Shown one piece after another: positions 1-9,184 of a stretch of 64,000 nucleotides of DNA. Position 1 is the first letter of the stretch. Every line of letters begins with the position of its first letter. The position numbers were made by a program, and so were the translations under genes. This DNA comes from Armatimonadota bacterium. GTDB taxonomy: Bacteria; Armatimonadota; Fimbriimonadia; Fimbriimonadales; Fimbriimonadaceae. Below the pieces are notes generated by a model. That model had not been told where the DNA came from and did not search any database. It saw only the letters and a program-made list of their open reading frames with translations. The stretch is taken from NCBI GenBank assembly GCA_022563855.1, contig JADFMN010000004.1, positions 186,001 to 250,000 of the forward strand. The letters are read 5' to 3'.

Positions 1-2
1 CC

Positions 3-767
3 AAGGCGCAAATGCGCCGGTTTTTGACCGGCGAAGCCATGCCGGACGAGCTTGTGAGCGACCTGGAAGGCCATTTGAAGGCTTGCCCGGAGTGTATGGC
101 CGATGCGAATCGCCAGCGCGGCGCGCTGAACGCGATGCTGACCGACAAGATAATCGGAGGGAAGCCGACTGCCAAAGCCGTCGTGAAGCCCAAGCCCCAG
201 GGCGTAACCGGCAGGTTTGTCCGGCGCCGATCAGAATCGGGCACGGCTGTCGCGGACAAAGCTGTGGTTGAACCGACCTTGCGGACTCCGCGCGACGTGC
301 TCAACGCACCTGATCGTCAGTTCAAGTCCAAGATCAAGACCAAGGTCAAGAGTTCGACCGCCAAGACGCTCGTGTACAGCTTAGGCCTAGCAGTCGTTCT
401 CGTCCTGATGAGCACCGTTTTCAAGGATCCGACTCGTCTGTTCGGTCCAAAGGCAAACGAAGCCCAAGGCAACACCCCGCCCGCCGTTCAGGGAGAGGAT
501 AACAGCTCTGAGCCGGTGGAGAACGGAAGCACGGTTGAACCCACGGGCGACAGGGCGACGAGCGATTCTGGGGCGAATGACCTCCCGGAAGCGACGTCGA
601 ACTCGCCAGCAGCAGCGGAGAGTTCTGGCGACAATGACTCGTTTCTTGGCAGCGAAGTCATCATAGCGGACTCGATCACGGGCCAGGAAACGGTAATGAT
701 CCCTCCACCCAAGCCAAAGCCGACCGAAGGCACCGGCACGATAAAGGTGTACCTACCGGAAGGCTAG
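3..767 (+). CDS. Anti-sigma-factor-like membrane protein, 5' end outside window
   Basis: The frame is open to the left edge; the first ATG is at 12. Counting from that ATG, H21-x3-C25-x2-C28 in GHLKACPEC matches the second half of a zf-HC2 (zinc-binding anti-sigma) domain. The first Cys of that domain would lie just upstream, so the true start is probably outside the window. A basic linker leads to one membrane segment (about 119-137), followed by a Ser/Glu/Pro-rich, probably disordered extracytoplasmic tail ending in IKVYLPEG. Inferred role: a membrane-anchored anti-sigma factor for an ECF sigma factor encoded to the left. The STN-repeat protein follows 30 bp downstream and is probably co-transcribed. 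Confidence 0.6.
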   Translation, partial: KAQMRRFLTGEAMPDELVSDLEGHLKACPECMADANRQRGALNAMLTDKIIGGKPTAKAVVKPKPQGVTGRFVRRRSESGTAVADKAVVEPTLRTPRDVLNAPDRQFKSKIKTKVKSSTAKTLVYSLGLAVVLVLMSTVFKDPTRLFGPKANEAQGNTPPAVQGEDNSSEPVENGSTVEPTGDRATSDSGANDLPEATSNSPAAAESSGDNDSFLGSEVIIADSITGQETVMIPPPKPKPTEGTGTIKVYLPEG

Positions 768-797
768 CAAAGATTCAGTAAATCCGAGGAAACAAAA

Positions 798-1439
798 ATG
801 CGAAAACTCATCCCGATCATGCTGTTAGCGGCCTCATCGCTCGCCGTCGCTCAAGGCGGAGACCAGAACGAAGCCACCGACGTATCGATTGCTGCCGAGA
901 CAGGCGTGGTTACGATCGCGTCGAAGGGGGCGGACGTGCGAAATGTGCTGTACGACCTGTTCACGCAGAGCAAGAACAACTTCGTGCTCGAGGCGAACAT
1001 CCGGTTCATTCTGTACCTGTCGCTCACCGGCGTCGAGTTCGAAGAGGCTTTGAACATCGTGTGCACCGTGACGAGCCTGGAGTACGAACTCGATAACGGC
1101 ATCTACTTCATTGGAAAGAAGAAAGTCGGTTCAGGTCCGTTGCCCAAACGCGATTCGCGGCCGAAACCGCAGGCAAAGCGTGGAAAATTGACCTCTGCAG
1201 AGCTTCAAAAGCATTTGACAACGAGGTTCATGAGGGCCGACTTGCGCAAGGTTTACGAGTCGTTTTCAGAGCAGACCGGCGTCGAGATCATAGTCGACGC
1301 AAACGTACCGATGTACAAAATCGACGCTTTCCTGATCGATACCTCGCTGGAGTACGCCCTGGACGTCTTGGCTAGAGCCACACAGCTGAAGTACACGCTC
1401 AACGACAACAAGCAGATCGTCATTTCGAAGAAATCCTAA
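798..1439 (+). CDS. Exported protein with two STN/secretin-N-like repeats
   Basis: 213 aa with a signal peptide, cleavage likely after LAVA (residue 18). Two repeats (about 29-104 and 131-213) each follow the pattern of secretin/TonB short N-terminal domains: a strand, then 'DVRNVLYDLF' or 'DLRKVYESFS', a hydrophobic strand, 'FEEALNIV' or 'LEYALDVL', and a final hairpin ending in I.I.KK. Such domains normally precede a secretin pore or a TonB receptor barrel, but here no barrel follows, so the protein stands alone in the periplasm. A good ribosome site (GAGGAAAC) precedes the ATG. It probably works with the upstream anti-sigma-like protein. The exact function is unknown. Confidence 0.6.
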   Translation: MRKLIPIMLLAASSLAVAQGGDQNEATDVSIAAETGVVTIASKGADVRNVLYDLFTQSKNNFVLEANIRFILYLSLTGVEFEEALNIVCTVTSLEYELDNGIYFIGKKKVGSGPLPKRDSRPKPQAKRGKLTSAELQKHLTTRFMRADLRKVYESFSEQTGVEIIVDANVPMYKIDAFLIDTSLEYALDVLARATQLKYTLNDNKQIVISKKS

Positions 1440-1460
1440 AATCCCGTAACGCCAGAGAAG

Positions 1461-1491
1461 CGGCCAACCGCAAGGTTGGCCGTACTCTTTT
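1461..1491 (+). terminator. Rho-independent terminator after the STN protein
   Basis: A perfect 9-bp stem (CGGCCAACC / GGTTGGCCG) closed by a GCAA tetraloop is followed by TACTCTTTT. It lies 21 bp after the stop of the STN-repeat gene. Confidence 0.8.
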
Positions 1492-1597
1492 GTGTCGTTG
1501 GGATGGATCGGATCAAATTGCCAGGCGTCTATTGAATTGGGAGCGGCGAGATGAGAGCTTTTGTCTGTCAAAATGCAGAAGCGGGTTGACGGAGAAC

Positions 1598-2044
1598 ATG
1601 GAAAGCAACGTGCGACGGGTCTGGATTACGGTGATCAAGTGGGTCGCTGTGCCCGCCGTCGTCGCCGCAGTCGGGTTCTTCCTCGTCGGACCGCGAATCG
1701 GCAGGCCTGATTCGAGCGCTGAATCCAGTGGCCCAGCGGTTCGCACGCCAACGCCATCCGACGTGGTCGAGATGGCATTTGAAACTGATGACAGGCCTGC
1801 GCCGCCCAGGATCATAGTGTCTGTGCAGCCGTCGGATCGACTCGACAGCGAGCCGATCGAGGAGATCCCAGGGCCGGACGATCCGGTGCCTCCGCCGCTC
1901 GTGTTCATGGATGACGACGGCGATGAGGCGTCGATTGGGGGAATCGGCAGCGACCCTCCCGACGCCGACGACTCGGACGATGACGCATCAGGCGACGACA
2001 ATGGTGACGATGGCGACGATGGCGACGGCGATCAGGGGAACTGA
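1598..2044 (+). CDS. Small membrane protein with Asp-rich tail
   Basis: 148 aa from the ATG preceded by GGAG; the open frame extends upstream to 1490, but that part looks non-coding. One membrane segment (about 9-30) is followed by a Pro/Glu-rich region. The last 45 residues are a low-complexity Asp/Gly stretch (DDGDDGDGD type). An Asp-rich tail outside the membrane could bind calcium or other cations; this is inference from composition only. The 3' end overlaps the convergent tatD gene by 13 bp. No family was recognised. Confidence 0.5.
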   Translation: MESNVRRVWITVIKWVAVPAVVAAVGFFLVGPRIGRPDSSAESSGPAVRTPTPSDVVEMAFETDDRPAPPRIIVSVQPSDRLDSEPIEEIPGPDDPVPPPLVFMDDDGDEASIGGIGSDPPDADDSDDDASGDDNGDDGDDGDGDQGN

Positions 2045-2799
2045 AAGAAACGCTCGGCGTTCGACGTAGTCAGGTCGGCGCACGACTCCGGCGAGACGCC
2101 CAGCGCCTTCGCTAATTCGTCGTTCACATGCGCGACGTAAGCTGGCTCGTTCGGGTGTCCTCGGTGCGGCTCAGGCGTCAGGTACGGGCTGTCCGTCTCT
2201 ATCAGGATCCGATCGCTGGGAAGGCTCGCTATCAGCGTGCGGAGTTGATCGTTCTTCTTGTATGTGATCGGGCCGTCAACGCCGATATATCCCCCCAAAC
2301 TGATAACGCGCTCTGCGTGCCGCTTTCCTCCGAGAAAGCAATGCAGCAAGTACCGGCCATCTCCTCGGCTTTCGAGCAGATCAAGCAGGTCGTCGTAAGC
2401 GTCGCGGCAGTGGAATACGACGCCGCAGGAGATCCGTTCAGCCAGGTCGAGCTGCGCAATGAGACACTCGTGCTGCTGCTCCCGAGTGGCGTGATCCCAG
2501 TGGTAGTCGAGTCCGACCTCGCCGAGGGCAACGACCTTCGGGTCTGTTAGCCAGGTCTCGATCTGCGCGAGCGTCGAGGGGTCAAAGTTCGCCGCGTACG
2601 ACGGGTGCCAGCCTACTGTGGCGTACACATCGTCGAACTGGTGCGCAATATCGACCGCGCGCTCGCTGCTCGGCATGTCGATGCCGATGACGATCAGCTT
2701 TTCAACACCGGCGCTGCGCGCACGGTCGATCGCAGCTCCGGGGTCTGGAAACGCTTCGCTGTCGTTCAAATGGCAGTGCGTGTCGATGAGCCGCATCAC
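2032..2799 (-). CDS. tatD: TatD family metal-dependent DNase/hydrolase
   Basis: 255 aa, the usual TatD length. N-terminal IDTHCHLND carries the first two metal-binding His. 'GEVGLDYHWD' carries the bridging Glu, FHCRDA and LLHCF the later His residues, and ETDSPYLTPEPHRG the Asp and the family signature near the C-terminus. TatD proteins are cytosolic metal-dependent 3'-5' exonucleases of the amidohydrolase superfamily, with roles in DNA repair or RNA turnover. The second ATG (2796) is an equally possible start. It is transcribed divergently from the gene at 2846. Confidence 0.92.
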   Translation of the reverse strand: MMRLIDTHCHLNDSEAFPDPGAAIDRARSAGVEKLIVIGIDMPSSERAVDIAHQFDDVYATVGWHPSYAANFDPSTLAQIETWLTDPKVVALGEVGLDYHWDHATREQQHECLIAQLDLAERISCGVVFHCRDAYDDLLDLLESRGDGRYLLHCFLGGKRHAERVISLGGYIGVDGPITYKKNDQLRTLIASLPSDRILIETDSPYLTPEPHRGHPNEPAYVAHVNDELAKALGVSPESCADLTTSNAERFFQFP

Positions 2800-2845
2800 A
2801 GGTGGTTTACCTCGGTAGGCGGTTTTTGAAGCCTGGGCGTACCTA

Positions 2846-3760
2846 ATGGCGTATTCTCTTGTTCAGGTGATTCTACGTCGCGACAAGAGATCGAAGAGGC
2901 TGCCGAACCTCACCAAGTACCTGCGGGCCGTGGTCGAAAAGCGGCTGACCAGGTTGGTGCGCGTCTCCACGGCGATCGGCTGTGGGCTGCTTGGGCTCAC
3001 CTCTCCGATTTGCGCCACCCTTGCTTGGCTGATCACTGGCAATTTGGGGATTGCGCTCGTCATGGCTCTCGTCGCGTTTCCGATCAGCGCCGGTCTTTGG
3101 TACTGGATTGACAAGCGGCTGCGGCGGGCCAAGACGCCTGAAGAGGCGAAGCGCATGGAGTCGTGGCGAACTTCGAACAGCATGCTCAACATGGAGAAGC
3201 AGCGGCGGCTGCACAAGTGGCTCGACCCGACAGCATCGCAGATCCTGGAGGCTGGCTCGCACCACTACCACCGCGCGATGACCGGCCTTTCCGGCCAGTA
3301 CTGGAACAGCGAGCGCTTGCCAGCGCACTGGCGCTCGGTCCGCACGCAAGCCCTGGAAGCTGCGGACCAAGCGATGGAGGAGCTTGTACTCATGTGCGCC
3401 GACTGCATGGGTGAGCCGCAGGCGGATCGCGGCCAGCATATTCAGGACGTGCTGTCGGACTTGGCCGACCTGGACTTCGTCGACGTTCTTGGCGGCCTCA
3501 AGGACATCGCTCAGGCAGACTGGACGCGGTACGCTCATCGCAGCCCGAACATGGAGCGAATCTTCAAGCCGGCGCGCTCGATCGCCGAGAGACTCATGAA
3601 GCTGGCAGACGAGATCGACAAGAAATCGGCTGAGATGGCCGAGGAGACTGGCCCGCTGGCGGTGGAGGGAGAAGTGTCAGAGTCGATCGACGTCGTTCTG
3701 AGCGAAATCTCTGCACTGGCGAAGGCCGAGGACGAGTTGCAACAGCGCGTCAAAGACTAA
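2846..3760 (+). CDS. Membrane protein with cytosolic helical domain, unknown
   Basis: 304 aa. A basic N-terminus is followed by two adjacent membrane segments (about 41-65 and 68-88) and a long, charged, mostly helical cytosolic region (about 95-304) rich in Glu, Ala and Arg. The C-terminal part (SIAERLMKLADEIDKKSAEMAEE onward in pattern) looks like coiled coil. No catalytic motif was recognised. The stop overlaps the stop of the convergent HAD gene by 4 bp. The tightly packed context gives no clear functional link. Confidence 0.6.
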   Translation: MAYSLVQVILRRDKRSKRLPNLTKYLRAVVEKRLTRLVRVSTAIGCGLLGLTSPICATLAWLITGNLGIALVMALVAFPISAGLWYWIDKRLRRAKTPEEAKRMESWRTSNSMLNMEKQRRLHKWLDPTASQILEAGSHHYHRAMTGLSGQYWNSERLPAHWRSVRTQALEAADQAMEELVLMCADCMGEPQADRGQHIQDVLSDLADLDFVDVLGGLKDIAQADWTRYAHRSPNMERIFKPARSIAERLMKLADEIDKKSAEMAEETGPLAVEGEVSESIDVVLSEISALAKAEDELQQRVKD

Positions 3761-4506
3761 TCCAGCAGGCCACGCAGGTCGGCGCTGCAACCGGTGCCGC
3801 CCACGGTTTCGTTCGTTACTCCGGACAGCACGAGCCAGGTGTCGCAGCCGGCTGCGCGACCGGAGGCGATGTCGGTCTCGACGCGATCGCCGACAACCAG
3901 AGCGTTCTCCTTCTGGCAGTCGCACGCCTTCAAGATTTGCTCGACCATGCGACCGCTCGGCTTGCCGAGGACCTCTGCGGTGACACCTGCGGAAGTTTCT
4001 ACCGCCGCTACGATCGATCCCGCGCCGGGGCGGACCGCACCGCCTTCGACTGGGTACGTTATATCGCGATTCGTGGCCAACAGCACTGCCCCGGCCAGCA
4101 GGCACTGAAGGGCTCGGTCGAGGATCTCATAGTCGATGTGCCTGCACAGCCCCACGAGAACAACGTCTGCTTTGCCGTCCTCGACGACTGTGAGGCCCGC
4201 TGCTTCGATTGCTTGTGTGAGCGGCGCCTCGCCCACGACGTGCACAGTTCTGTACCCGCGCTCGCGGCAGACCCGCGCCGCGAGCAGTCCGGAGGTGAAG
4301 ACCCACTCTGGACGGCAGGGGATTCCCATTTCGGCCAACTTTTCGCAGACCGCCTCAGGCTCGACGGCAGAACTGTTGGTGAGATACCGCACGAGCGATC
4401 CGCGCTCGACGAGCTGCGCGATCACGTCTGGGGCATGCGGAGCCGGGTCGTTGCCCAGGTACACAGTGCCGTCCAAGTCGAAGATGTACAGTTCGTACTG
4501 CTTCAC
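3757..4506 (-). CDS. HAD-IIA (NagD-like) phosphatase
   Basis: 249 aa from a GTG start whose GTGA overlaps the stop of the upstream polyprenyl synthase gene. The open frame continues upstream, but that part is antisense-like, Arg-rich shadow. Motif I FDLDGT (D10, D12), motif II LTNSS, motif III Lys in LGKPSGRM and motif IV GDRVETDI are all present, and a C2 cap lies between motifs II and III, as in 4-nitrophenylphosphatase/NagD proteins. These are Mg-dependent cytosolic phosphatases of small phosphometabolites. The position as third gene after menG and a prenyl synthase suggests co-expression. The substrate cannot be told. Confidence 0.88.
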   Translation of the reverse strand: MKQYELYIFDLDGTVYLGNDPAPHAPDVIAQLVERGSLVRYLTNSSAVEPEAVCEKLAEMGIPCRPEWVFTSGLLAARVCRERGYRTVHVVGEAPLTQAIEAAGLTVVEDGKADVVLVGLCRHIDYEILDRALQCLLAGAVLLATNRDITYPVEGGAVRPGAGSIVAAVETSAGVTAEVLGKPSGRMVEQILKACDCQKENALVVGDRVETDIASGRAAGCDTWLVLSGVTNETVGGTGCSADLRGLLD

Positions 4507-5516
4507 GCGTCCCGCTCTACGATGTAGTGGGCTACCGACGACAGAAGCTCGCGGTCGGGCGATGTCGGCAACAGGTCTAGCGCAATGACAGATTCGTCGA
4601 CGAAAGTTTGAGCCCGGTCGGCAGCACGCTCGAACACGCCGTGCTTGTCCATCCAAGAGCAGATCGTGTCAACGTCGCTGCTTGACACGGAGTCCCCGAA
4701 ACGCGTCCTTGCGAACTCGGTCTCTTCATCAGTGAGCATCGGGCGCAGCAGAATGAGCGGCAGAGTCGCTTGCCCATCGCGAAAGTCGCTGGCGGCGGGC
4801 TTGCCTGTCTTCGACTCATCGCCCCTGTAGTCGAGCAGATCGTCTGCGATTTGGAACGCCATCCCGACGCGCTGGCCGAACAACCCGATTGCCTCCTCGG
4901 CCTCCTCGCTCGCGGCGGACATTCGCGCGCCAACGCGACAGCACACCTCGATAAAGGCAGCGGTTTTCATTTCAAGGATTTTGAAGTGGTCTTCTTCGTC
5001 CAAGTCGAAGTCGCCGCGCATCTCCAACTCTCTGACCTCGCCCTCAGCCATCTCCACGACGGCCTGGCTCACCATTTGTATGATCTCCAGCGTCGAGTTC
5101 TCGGCGAGCAGCCTCATCGCTTTCGACAGCAGAACGTCGCCGCTGAGTATCGCCGCTGTGTTGCCGTAAATCGCGCTGGCCGTAGGCAGGCCGCGACGGG
5201 TGTCTGAGCCGTCGATCACGTCGTCGTGAACGAGCGTCGCCATGTGGATCATCTCAAGCGCGGCGGCTACGCGGATCATGGCCTCGCTGTCGTACTCGCC
5301 TCCGGTCGCCCTCGCCGCCATTACGGCCAGCGCAGGCCGGAGTCGCTTGCCTCCGCCTTTCAGGGTTTGGCGGCAGCAGGCCTCCACCGACTCGACGTCC
5401 GAACGCATCTCGGATTGGAGCAGATCTTCGACCGTCGCGACGACCTGAAATACCTTTTCAAGAGCGTCGCCAGAGGGCCGCCCTGCGACCGTTTCGAAGA
5501 ACGCGGAAGTTCTCAT
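4503..5516 (-). CDS. Long-chain polyprenyl diphosphate synthase
   Basis: 337 aa, typical for trans-isoprenyl diphosphate synthases. The first Asp-rich motif is DDVID (98-102) followed by DTRRG, the second is DDLLD (225-229), and GKRLRP and the GDVLLSKA region are also conserved. The enzyme chains isopentenyl diphosphate units to make the C35-C50 tail of menaquinone, and polyprenyl phosphates can also serve as sugar carriers. It overlaps menG by ATGA upstream and the HAD gene by GTGA downstream. A methyltransferase gene beside a prenyl synthase gene is also seen in the Bacillus menaquinone (gerC) cluster. Product length cannot be read reliably. Confidence 0.9.
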   Translation of the reverse strand: MRTSAFFETVAGRPSGDALEKVFQVVATVEDLLQSEMRSDVESVEACCRQTLKGGGKRLRPALAVMAARATGGEYDSEAMIRVAAALEMIHMATLVHDDVIDGSDTRRGLPTASAIYGNTAAILSGDVLLSKAMRLLAENSTLEIIQMVSQAVVEMAEGEVRELEMRGDFDLDEEDHFKILEMKTAAFIEVCCRVGARMSAASEEAEEAIGLFGQRVGMAFQIADDLLDYRGDESKTGKPAASDFRDGQATLPLILLRPMLTDEETEFARTRFGDSVSSSDVDTICSWMDKHGVFERAADRAQTFVDESVIALDLLPTSPDRELLSSVAHYIVERDA

Positions 5517-6238
5517 CGCTTGCAGCCCCAGTGCATGCAGACGTTGCCAAGATAGAAATCCCTGTGTTCGACGTGATCGAAGCCAGCCCGCTCCATTGCC
5601 GACTGCATCTCCTCTCTAGATAAGAATCGCTTGGTGCTCTTTGGCAGGTAAGTGTACGCCTCTCCCTTGCCGAACAGCCGACCGACGAGCGGAACGCAGC
5701 GGTGGAACGCAACGTCGCTCAGCCGGGCAAGGATCGGGTTGTGCGGCTGCGCCATGTCAAGCGAGACCATTCGACCCCCCGGCTTCAGCACTCTAGCGAT
5801 CTCCGCGAGAACCGACGAGACGTCCGGAACGTTTCGCAGTCCCCAACCAACGGTCACCACGCTGACGGACCGGGAACAGAGGGGTAGTCGCCCAGCATCG
5901 GCAAGGCCTAGCCACGCCCGCCCTCGCAGCTTCTTGACCGCCCTTTGCAACATTGCCTGGCAGAAGTCGATTCCGATCACGGTGCCGCTCGAGCCCACGG
6001 CGCGGCGCAGCGGGAGCAGGAAGTCGCCGGTGCCGGTGCACAGGTCTAGCGCGGTATCGCCGGTCGCGGGTTGGATTGCAGCCACCGCCTTGCGCCGCCA
6101 TCGCTTGTGCTGCCTCAGCGAGATCAGGCCGTTGAGCAGGTCGTAGCTCGGCGCGATGTCGGCAAACATGGTACGGATAAGTTGCCTCTTGTCGTCGCCC
6201 TCTGCCAACCACGGGGTCGTCTCAGCTTTGCTGCTCAT
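5513..6238 (-). CDS. menG: Demethylmenaquinone methyltransferase
   Basis: 241 aa from the ATG at 6238; a GTG 45 nt upstream would add 15 residues. The SAM-binding motif is LDLCTGTGDF (about 64-73), followed by GIDF and the UbiE/MenG signatures FADIAPSYDLLN, VTVGWGLRN and RVLKPGGR. It performs the final C-methylation that turns demethylmenaquinone into menaquinone. As first gene of the menG / prenyl synthase / HAD operon it links ring methylation with tail synthesis. A TATATT hexamer about 20 nt upstream of the ATG may be its promoter. Confidence 0.92.
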   Translation of the reverse strand: MSSKAETTPWLAEGDDKRQLIRTMFADIAPSYDLLNGLISLRQHKRWRRKAVAAIQPATGDTALDLCTGTGDFLLPLRRAVGSSGTVIGIDFCQAMLQRAVKKLRGRAWLGLADAGRLPLCSRSVSVVTVGWGLRNVPDVSSVLAEIARVLKPGGRMVSLDMAQPHNPILARLSDVAFHRCVPLVGRLFGKGEAYTYLPKSTKRFLSREEMQSAMERAGFDHVEHRDFYLGNVCMHWGCKR

Positions 6239-6307
6239 AGCCTGGGTTATGAAGCTAATATACCGAGATTGCGCCTGAGGCACTGAGTAGCACCTTGAAT
6301 AGGTCCA

Positions 6308-6343
6308 CCGCCCGCACCGGCGAAACGGGCCCGGTGCAGGCGG
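6308..6343 (-). terminator. Strong hairpin after the M36-like protease gene
   Basis: The arms CCGCC-CGCACCGG and CCGGTGC-A-GGCGG can form a 12-bp stem 25 bp beyond the stop of the minus-strand protease gene. There is no long U-run, so it is either a weak terminator or an mRNA-stabilising hairpin. Confidence 0.45.
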
Positions 6344-6367
6344 GGACGGGCAGCCTTGCCGGCCGCG

Positions 6368-8917
6368 CTATTCGCATCGCACGGCTAGGACGCGGAACGC
6401 GTCAATGGCCGCCTCGGTGATCGAATTGTTCGGGTTGTCGGCGGTCGAGAATCGCACCTGGACGGTCGAACTAGGCGTGACGTAGTTGCCCACGATGATC
6501 TCGGCATCGAGCCAAGCGTTCTGCGAGCCGCCGTACATCACGGTTCTGACGAGGGTCCAAGTCGCGCCTCCGTTGTTGGAAATCTCGACGACGAGCGAGT
6601 CATCGCCATCGTCGTTGAAGAACCAGCGCTTGTACTCGATCACGCCGTTCCCGCCGCTGAGGTCGAAAACCGGAGACGTCAGCCTAGTCGGCCCGCCGTC
6701 GACGTCGTTGGTGCCGACCGGTGCGCCTACAGCTGCATTGCCCGTGAACAAGCACATCGACCCAGCGTCGTCAGAGTCGAATCCTGGGTTCGCCATCCGA
6801 CCGTTGAGGAAGGACGCGTTCGGGGCTGCTCGCACCCAGCTGCCGGTCGCCAAGTTGAAGTCCGTGACGGTCCAACCCAGGCTGCGCTCGAACGTGTCGA
6901 AGAAGATCGTTTCGAGCGAGTGGCCGACGATCGACTCCAGCGTTTCGTCTTTTGGCCAGAGGTTTACGCGACCCTGGAAGTCGGCCGCTGAAACGAACCA
7001 CTCGAGCGATGAGCCGCACGGCGGAGTCGGAATCGCGCCGTAGAACCTCGGCGCGACTGGACCGGCGGTGATGCCGTTGGTAAGCTGAAACATCGGCGAT
7101 TCGTTCCAAGTGCCGCGATTCAATCGCCAGTGGAGACGGATCGTAGTCACATCGAGCTGACCGACTCCGTCGCTGATATCGAACACAACCGGTAGGAGGT
7201 TGCCGACCAGATCGAGGTCGATGAATTCAGGAAGGACAGTGACAGGCCTGATCTTGACCCACTCGAGCGGCGGAGCGTCCAGCCCCTTTGCTCCAAAGCC
7301 GTCAGCGATTTCGTCGTAGTGCGGCGTTCCGTTCAAGAGGTCGCCGTCGTCGTCGTCTAAAATGAGAACGTCGATGGTGACGCCCGGGTTGATGCCGGAC
7401 GGGTGCAAGAGAATGCTGTTCAAGTACAGCATGCGCGTATGGGCCAGGGCGGCCGCAGGCCCCATCGTTACGTCGAGCTCGTCCTTGGTCAGCCAGAAGG
7501 CACCGCTGAGAACTTGACCGCACCGATGAACACTGCCGGAACACGGATAGGCAACAGAGTTGTAACTGCTTCGCAGAGCGCCGGTATCTTGTCCGCGAAA
7601 GTCCTCGGCTAAGAGCGGCGTGTTCGATGCTAGCGCAGCTGTAACGTCAGCCATGCCCTCATGGTAGTCGCCGCTCGCTCCGGGGTGTCCCCTGGAGACG
7701 ATGAGGTGACCGTACTCGTGCTGAACGACAGTCGAGTAGGCGGTGTTCGGACATCCTCCTCCCGCCGTGTAGAAGTTGATCGAGCTGCCGTTGAAGTAAG
7801 CGTTGCAGTTGGAGTTGATGTTGACGTTGACGGTGATCGCAAAGTCGACCCCGGGGTACGTCGGCTCGATATCCTTGACGAAGTTGTGGATGAGGGTTGT
7901 GTGCAGGAAACCGTCAACCTGCGCCTGGTTAAACTGCACCCTCGCGGCGTTGAACACAAAGTTGACCGGCCCGGGCGGGGTTACGTTTTGCGACAGCACC
8001 TCGTTTGCGCCAGCCCGATTCACGACCCTGGCCCACGGCCCTTGCAGCCTGGCTTCGACCGTTACGGTCGTGGCTCCGCTGTTGGAGATGGTGAAATCGC
8101 CAAGAAAATCGGTCAGGGCGGAACTGCCTCCAACGACGTTGACCCGCAGGAGCGGCAGCGAGGTCAGCGCTGGAGGGTTGTTCGGCTGGTTCGGCTTCAG
8201 GCCGGGCGTGTGCCATGCGTCGACGTGGCCATTGATGTCGGCGTAACGAATCTCGTCCTTCCAGTCGAGGATTTGTCCTGTCGCGGTGTCCACGTAGGCG
8301 ATCCACCTGGCGGGGTTTGCCAGGTCGTCGCTGGTCAGCGTCACCTTCCACGCTCTGTGGGTAGATGCCTCACCCTGGTAGATCACTAGATACGGGACCG
8401 TTTTTACATCGAGTCCGGGCTTGGCTCTTTGCGCAATTCGCTGGGCGCGCGCCGCGTTGACCTTTAACCCGCCAAGCGGGTTCTGCACCTTCTTTGAGGC
8501 GGAGCTTGCCAGCAGTGCCGAGCTCACTCCGTCGTTGAGAACCAGCACGGTGAGGTAGGCGTCCTCAACTCGCATCGAGTCCAGGTACTGGTCGAAGTAA
8601 ACGGCGGTGAACTTGCCACGCATGACTTGCTGAGTGCCAGCCATGACGAAGTGTCCTTCGCCGGGCTCAAAAACCTCTCCGTACTCGGCGATGAACTCTT
8701 CAGCAGCTTGCTCGGGGGAGAACCCGTAGCCGAAGCGCGCACCGTACACGCGCGACACGCTTTCGCCAGACATGAGGAACTGGATCTTCGGCACGGCTGA
8801 CTTGAGTCTTGCGCGAGCGTGCTCCGCTGCGTCGTCTTGAGCTGCGCAGAGGCCGCAAGCGATCGTTACGGTCGCCAAGCTGATTGCGCGTAGCGCGAAG
8901 AGGTTGTGTCGTGTCAT
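6368..8917 (-). CDS. Secreted M36 (fungalysin-like) metalloprotease
   Basis: 849 aa from the ATG that begins a clear signal peptide (MTRHNLFALR..., cleavage near LCAAQ); the upstream extension of the frame lacks coding character. An FTP-type propeptide (YFDQYLDSMRVEDAYLTV) is followed by the gluzincin zinc site HEYGH (400-404) with the third ligand probably E420 in YHEGMAD. The C-terminal 150 residues (TFERSLGWTV to the end) resemble a jelly-roll/MAM-type adhesion or binding module and contain a FDLSGG motif. It is predicted to be exported, self-processed and to degrade external protein. It is divergent from the gene at 9185. Confidence 0.82.
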   Translation of the reverse strand: MTRHNLFALRAISLATVTIACGLCAAQDDAAEHARARLKSAVPKIQFLMSGESVSRVYGARFGYGFSPEQAAEEFIAEYGEVFEPGEGHFVMAGTQQVMRGKFTAVYFDQYLDSMRVEDAYLTVLVLNDGVSSALLASSASKKVQNPLGGLKVNAARAQRIAQRAKPGLDVKTVPYLVIYQGEASTHRAWKVTLTSDDLANPARWIAYVDTATGQILDWKDEIRYADINGHVDAWHTPGLKPNQPNNPPALTSLPLLRVNVVGGSSALTDFLGDFTISNSGATTVTVEARLQGPWARVVNRAGANEVLSQNVTPPGPVNFVFNAARVQFNQAQVDGFLHTTLIHNFVKDIEPTYPGVDFAITVNVNINSNCNAYFNGSSINFYTAGGGCPNTAYSTVVQHEYGHLIVSRGHPGASGDYHEGMADVTAALASNTPLLAEDFRGQDTGALRSSYNSVAYPCSGSVHRCGQVLSGAFWLTKDELDVTMGPAAALAHTRMLYLNSILLHPSGINPGVTIDVLILDDDDGDLLNGTPHYDEIADGFGAKGLDAPPLEWVKIRPVTVLPEFIDLDLVGNLLPVVFDISDGVGQLDVTTIRLHWRLNRGTWNESPMFQLTNGITAGPVAPRFYGAIPTPPCGSSLEWFVSAADFQGRVNLWPKDETLESIVGHSLETIFFDTFERSLGWTVTDFNLATGSWVRAAPNASFLNGRMANPGFDSDDAGSMCLFTGNAAVGAPVGTNDVDGGPTRLTSPVFDLSGGNGVIEYKRWFFNDDGDDSLVVEISNNGGATWTLVRTVMYGGSQNAWLDAEIIVGNYVTPSSTVQVRFSTADNPNNSITEAAIDAFRVLAVRCE

Positions 8918-9184
8918 TTCCGATGTGCTCCAACTGCCGGTACTACTGGCAGTATCCGCGATGCAAGGACGTTCTGTCGCTTGTTCTGCGTTCATCCACG
9001 CAATTTTGCTGGACAGGGGTTTAACGCCGCGACGCCGGCCGGGTCGCAGACGGAAAGGATCGGATCGTGGACCTGCGGGCAGAATTCCGCTAAAATGCTC
9101 CAGCAGACCCACCGGGGAAGACACCGGTTTAGGCCCTTGCGTATGGACTGTGATGATTCCGCTGATCTTAAACGAGCTCGAACC

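Noticed and set aside
4507-4656. 50-residue N-terminal extension of the HAD-IIA frame
   Set aside because: It is Arg/Cys-rich shadow of the prenyl synthase gene. The GTG at 4506 places the catalytic motif at the usual position.
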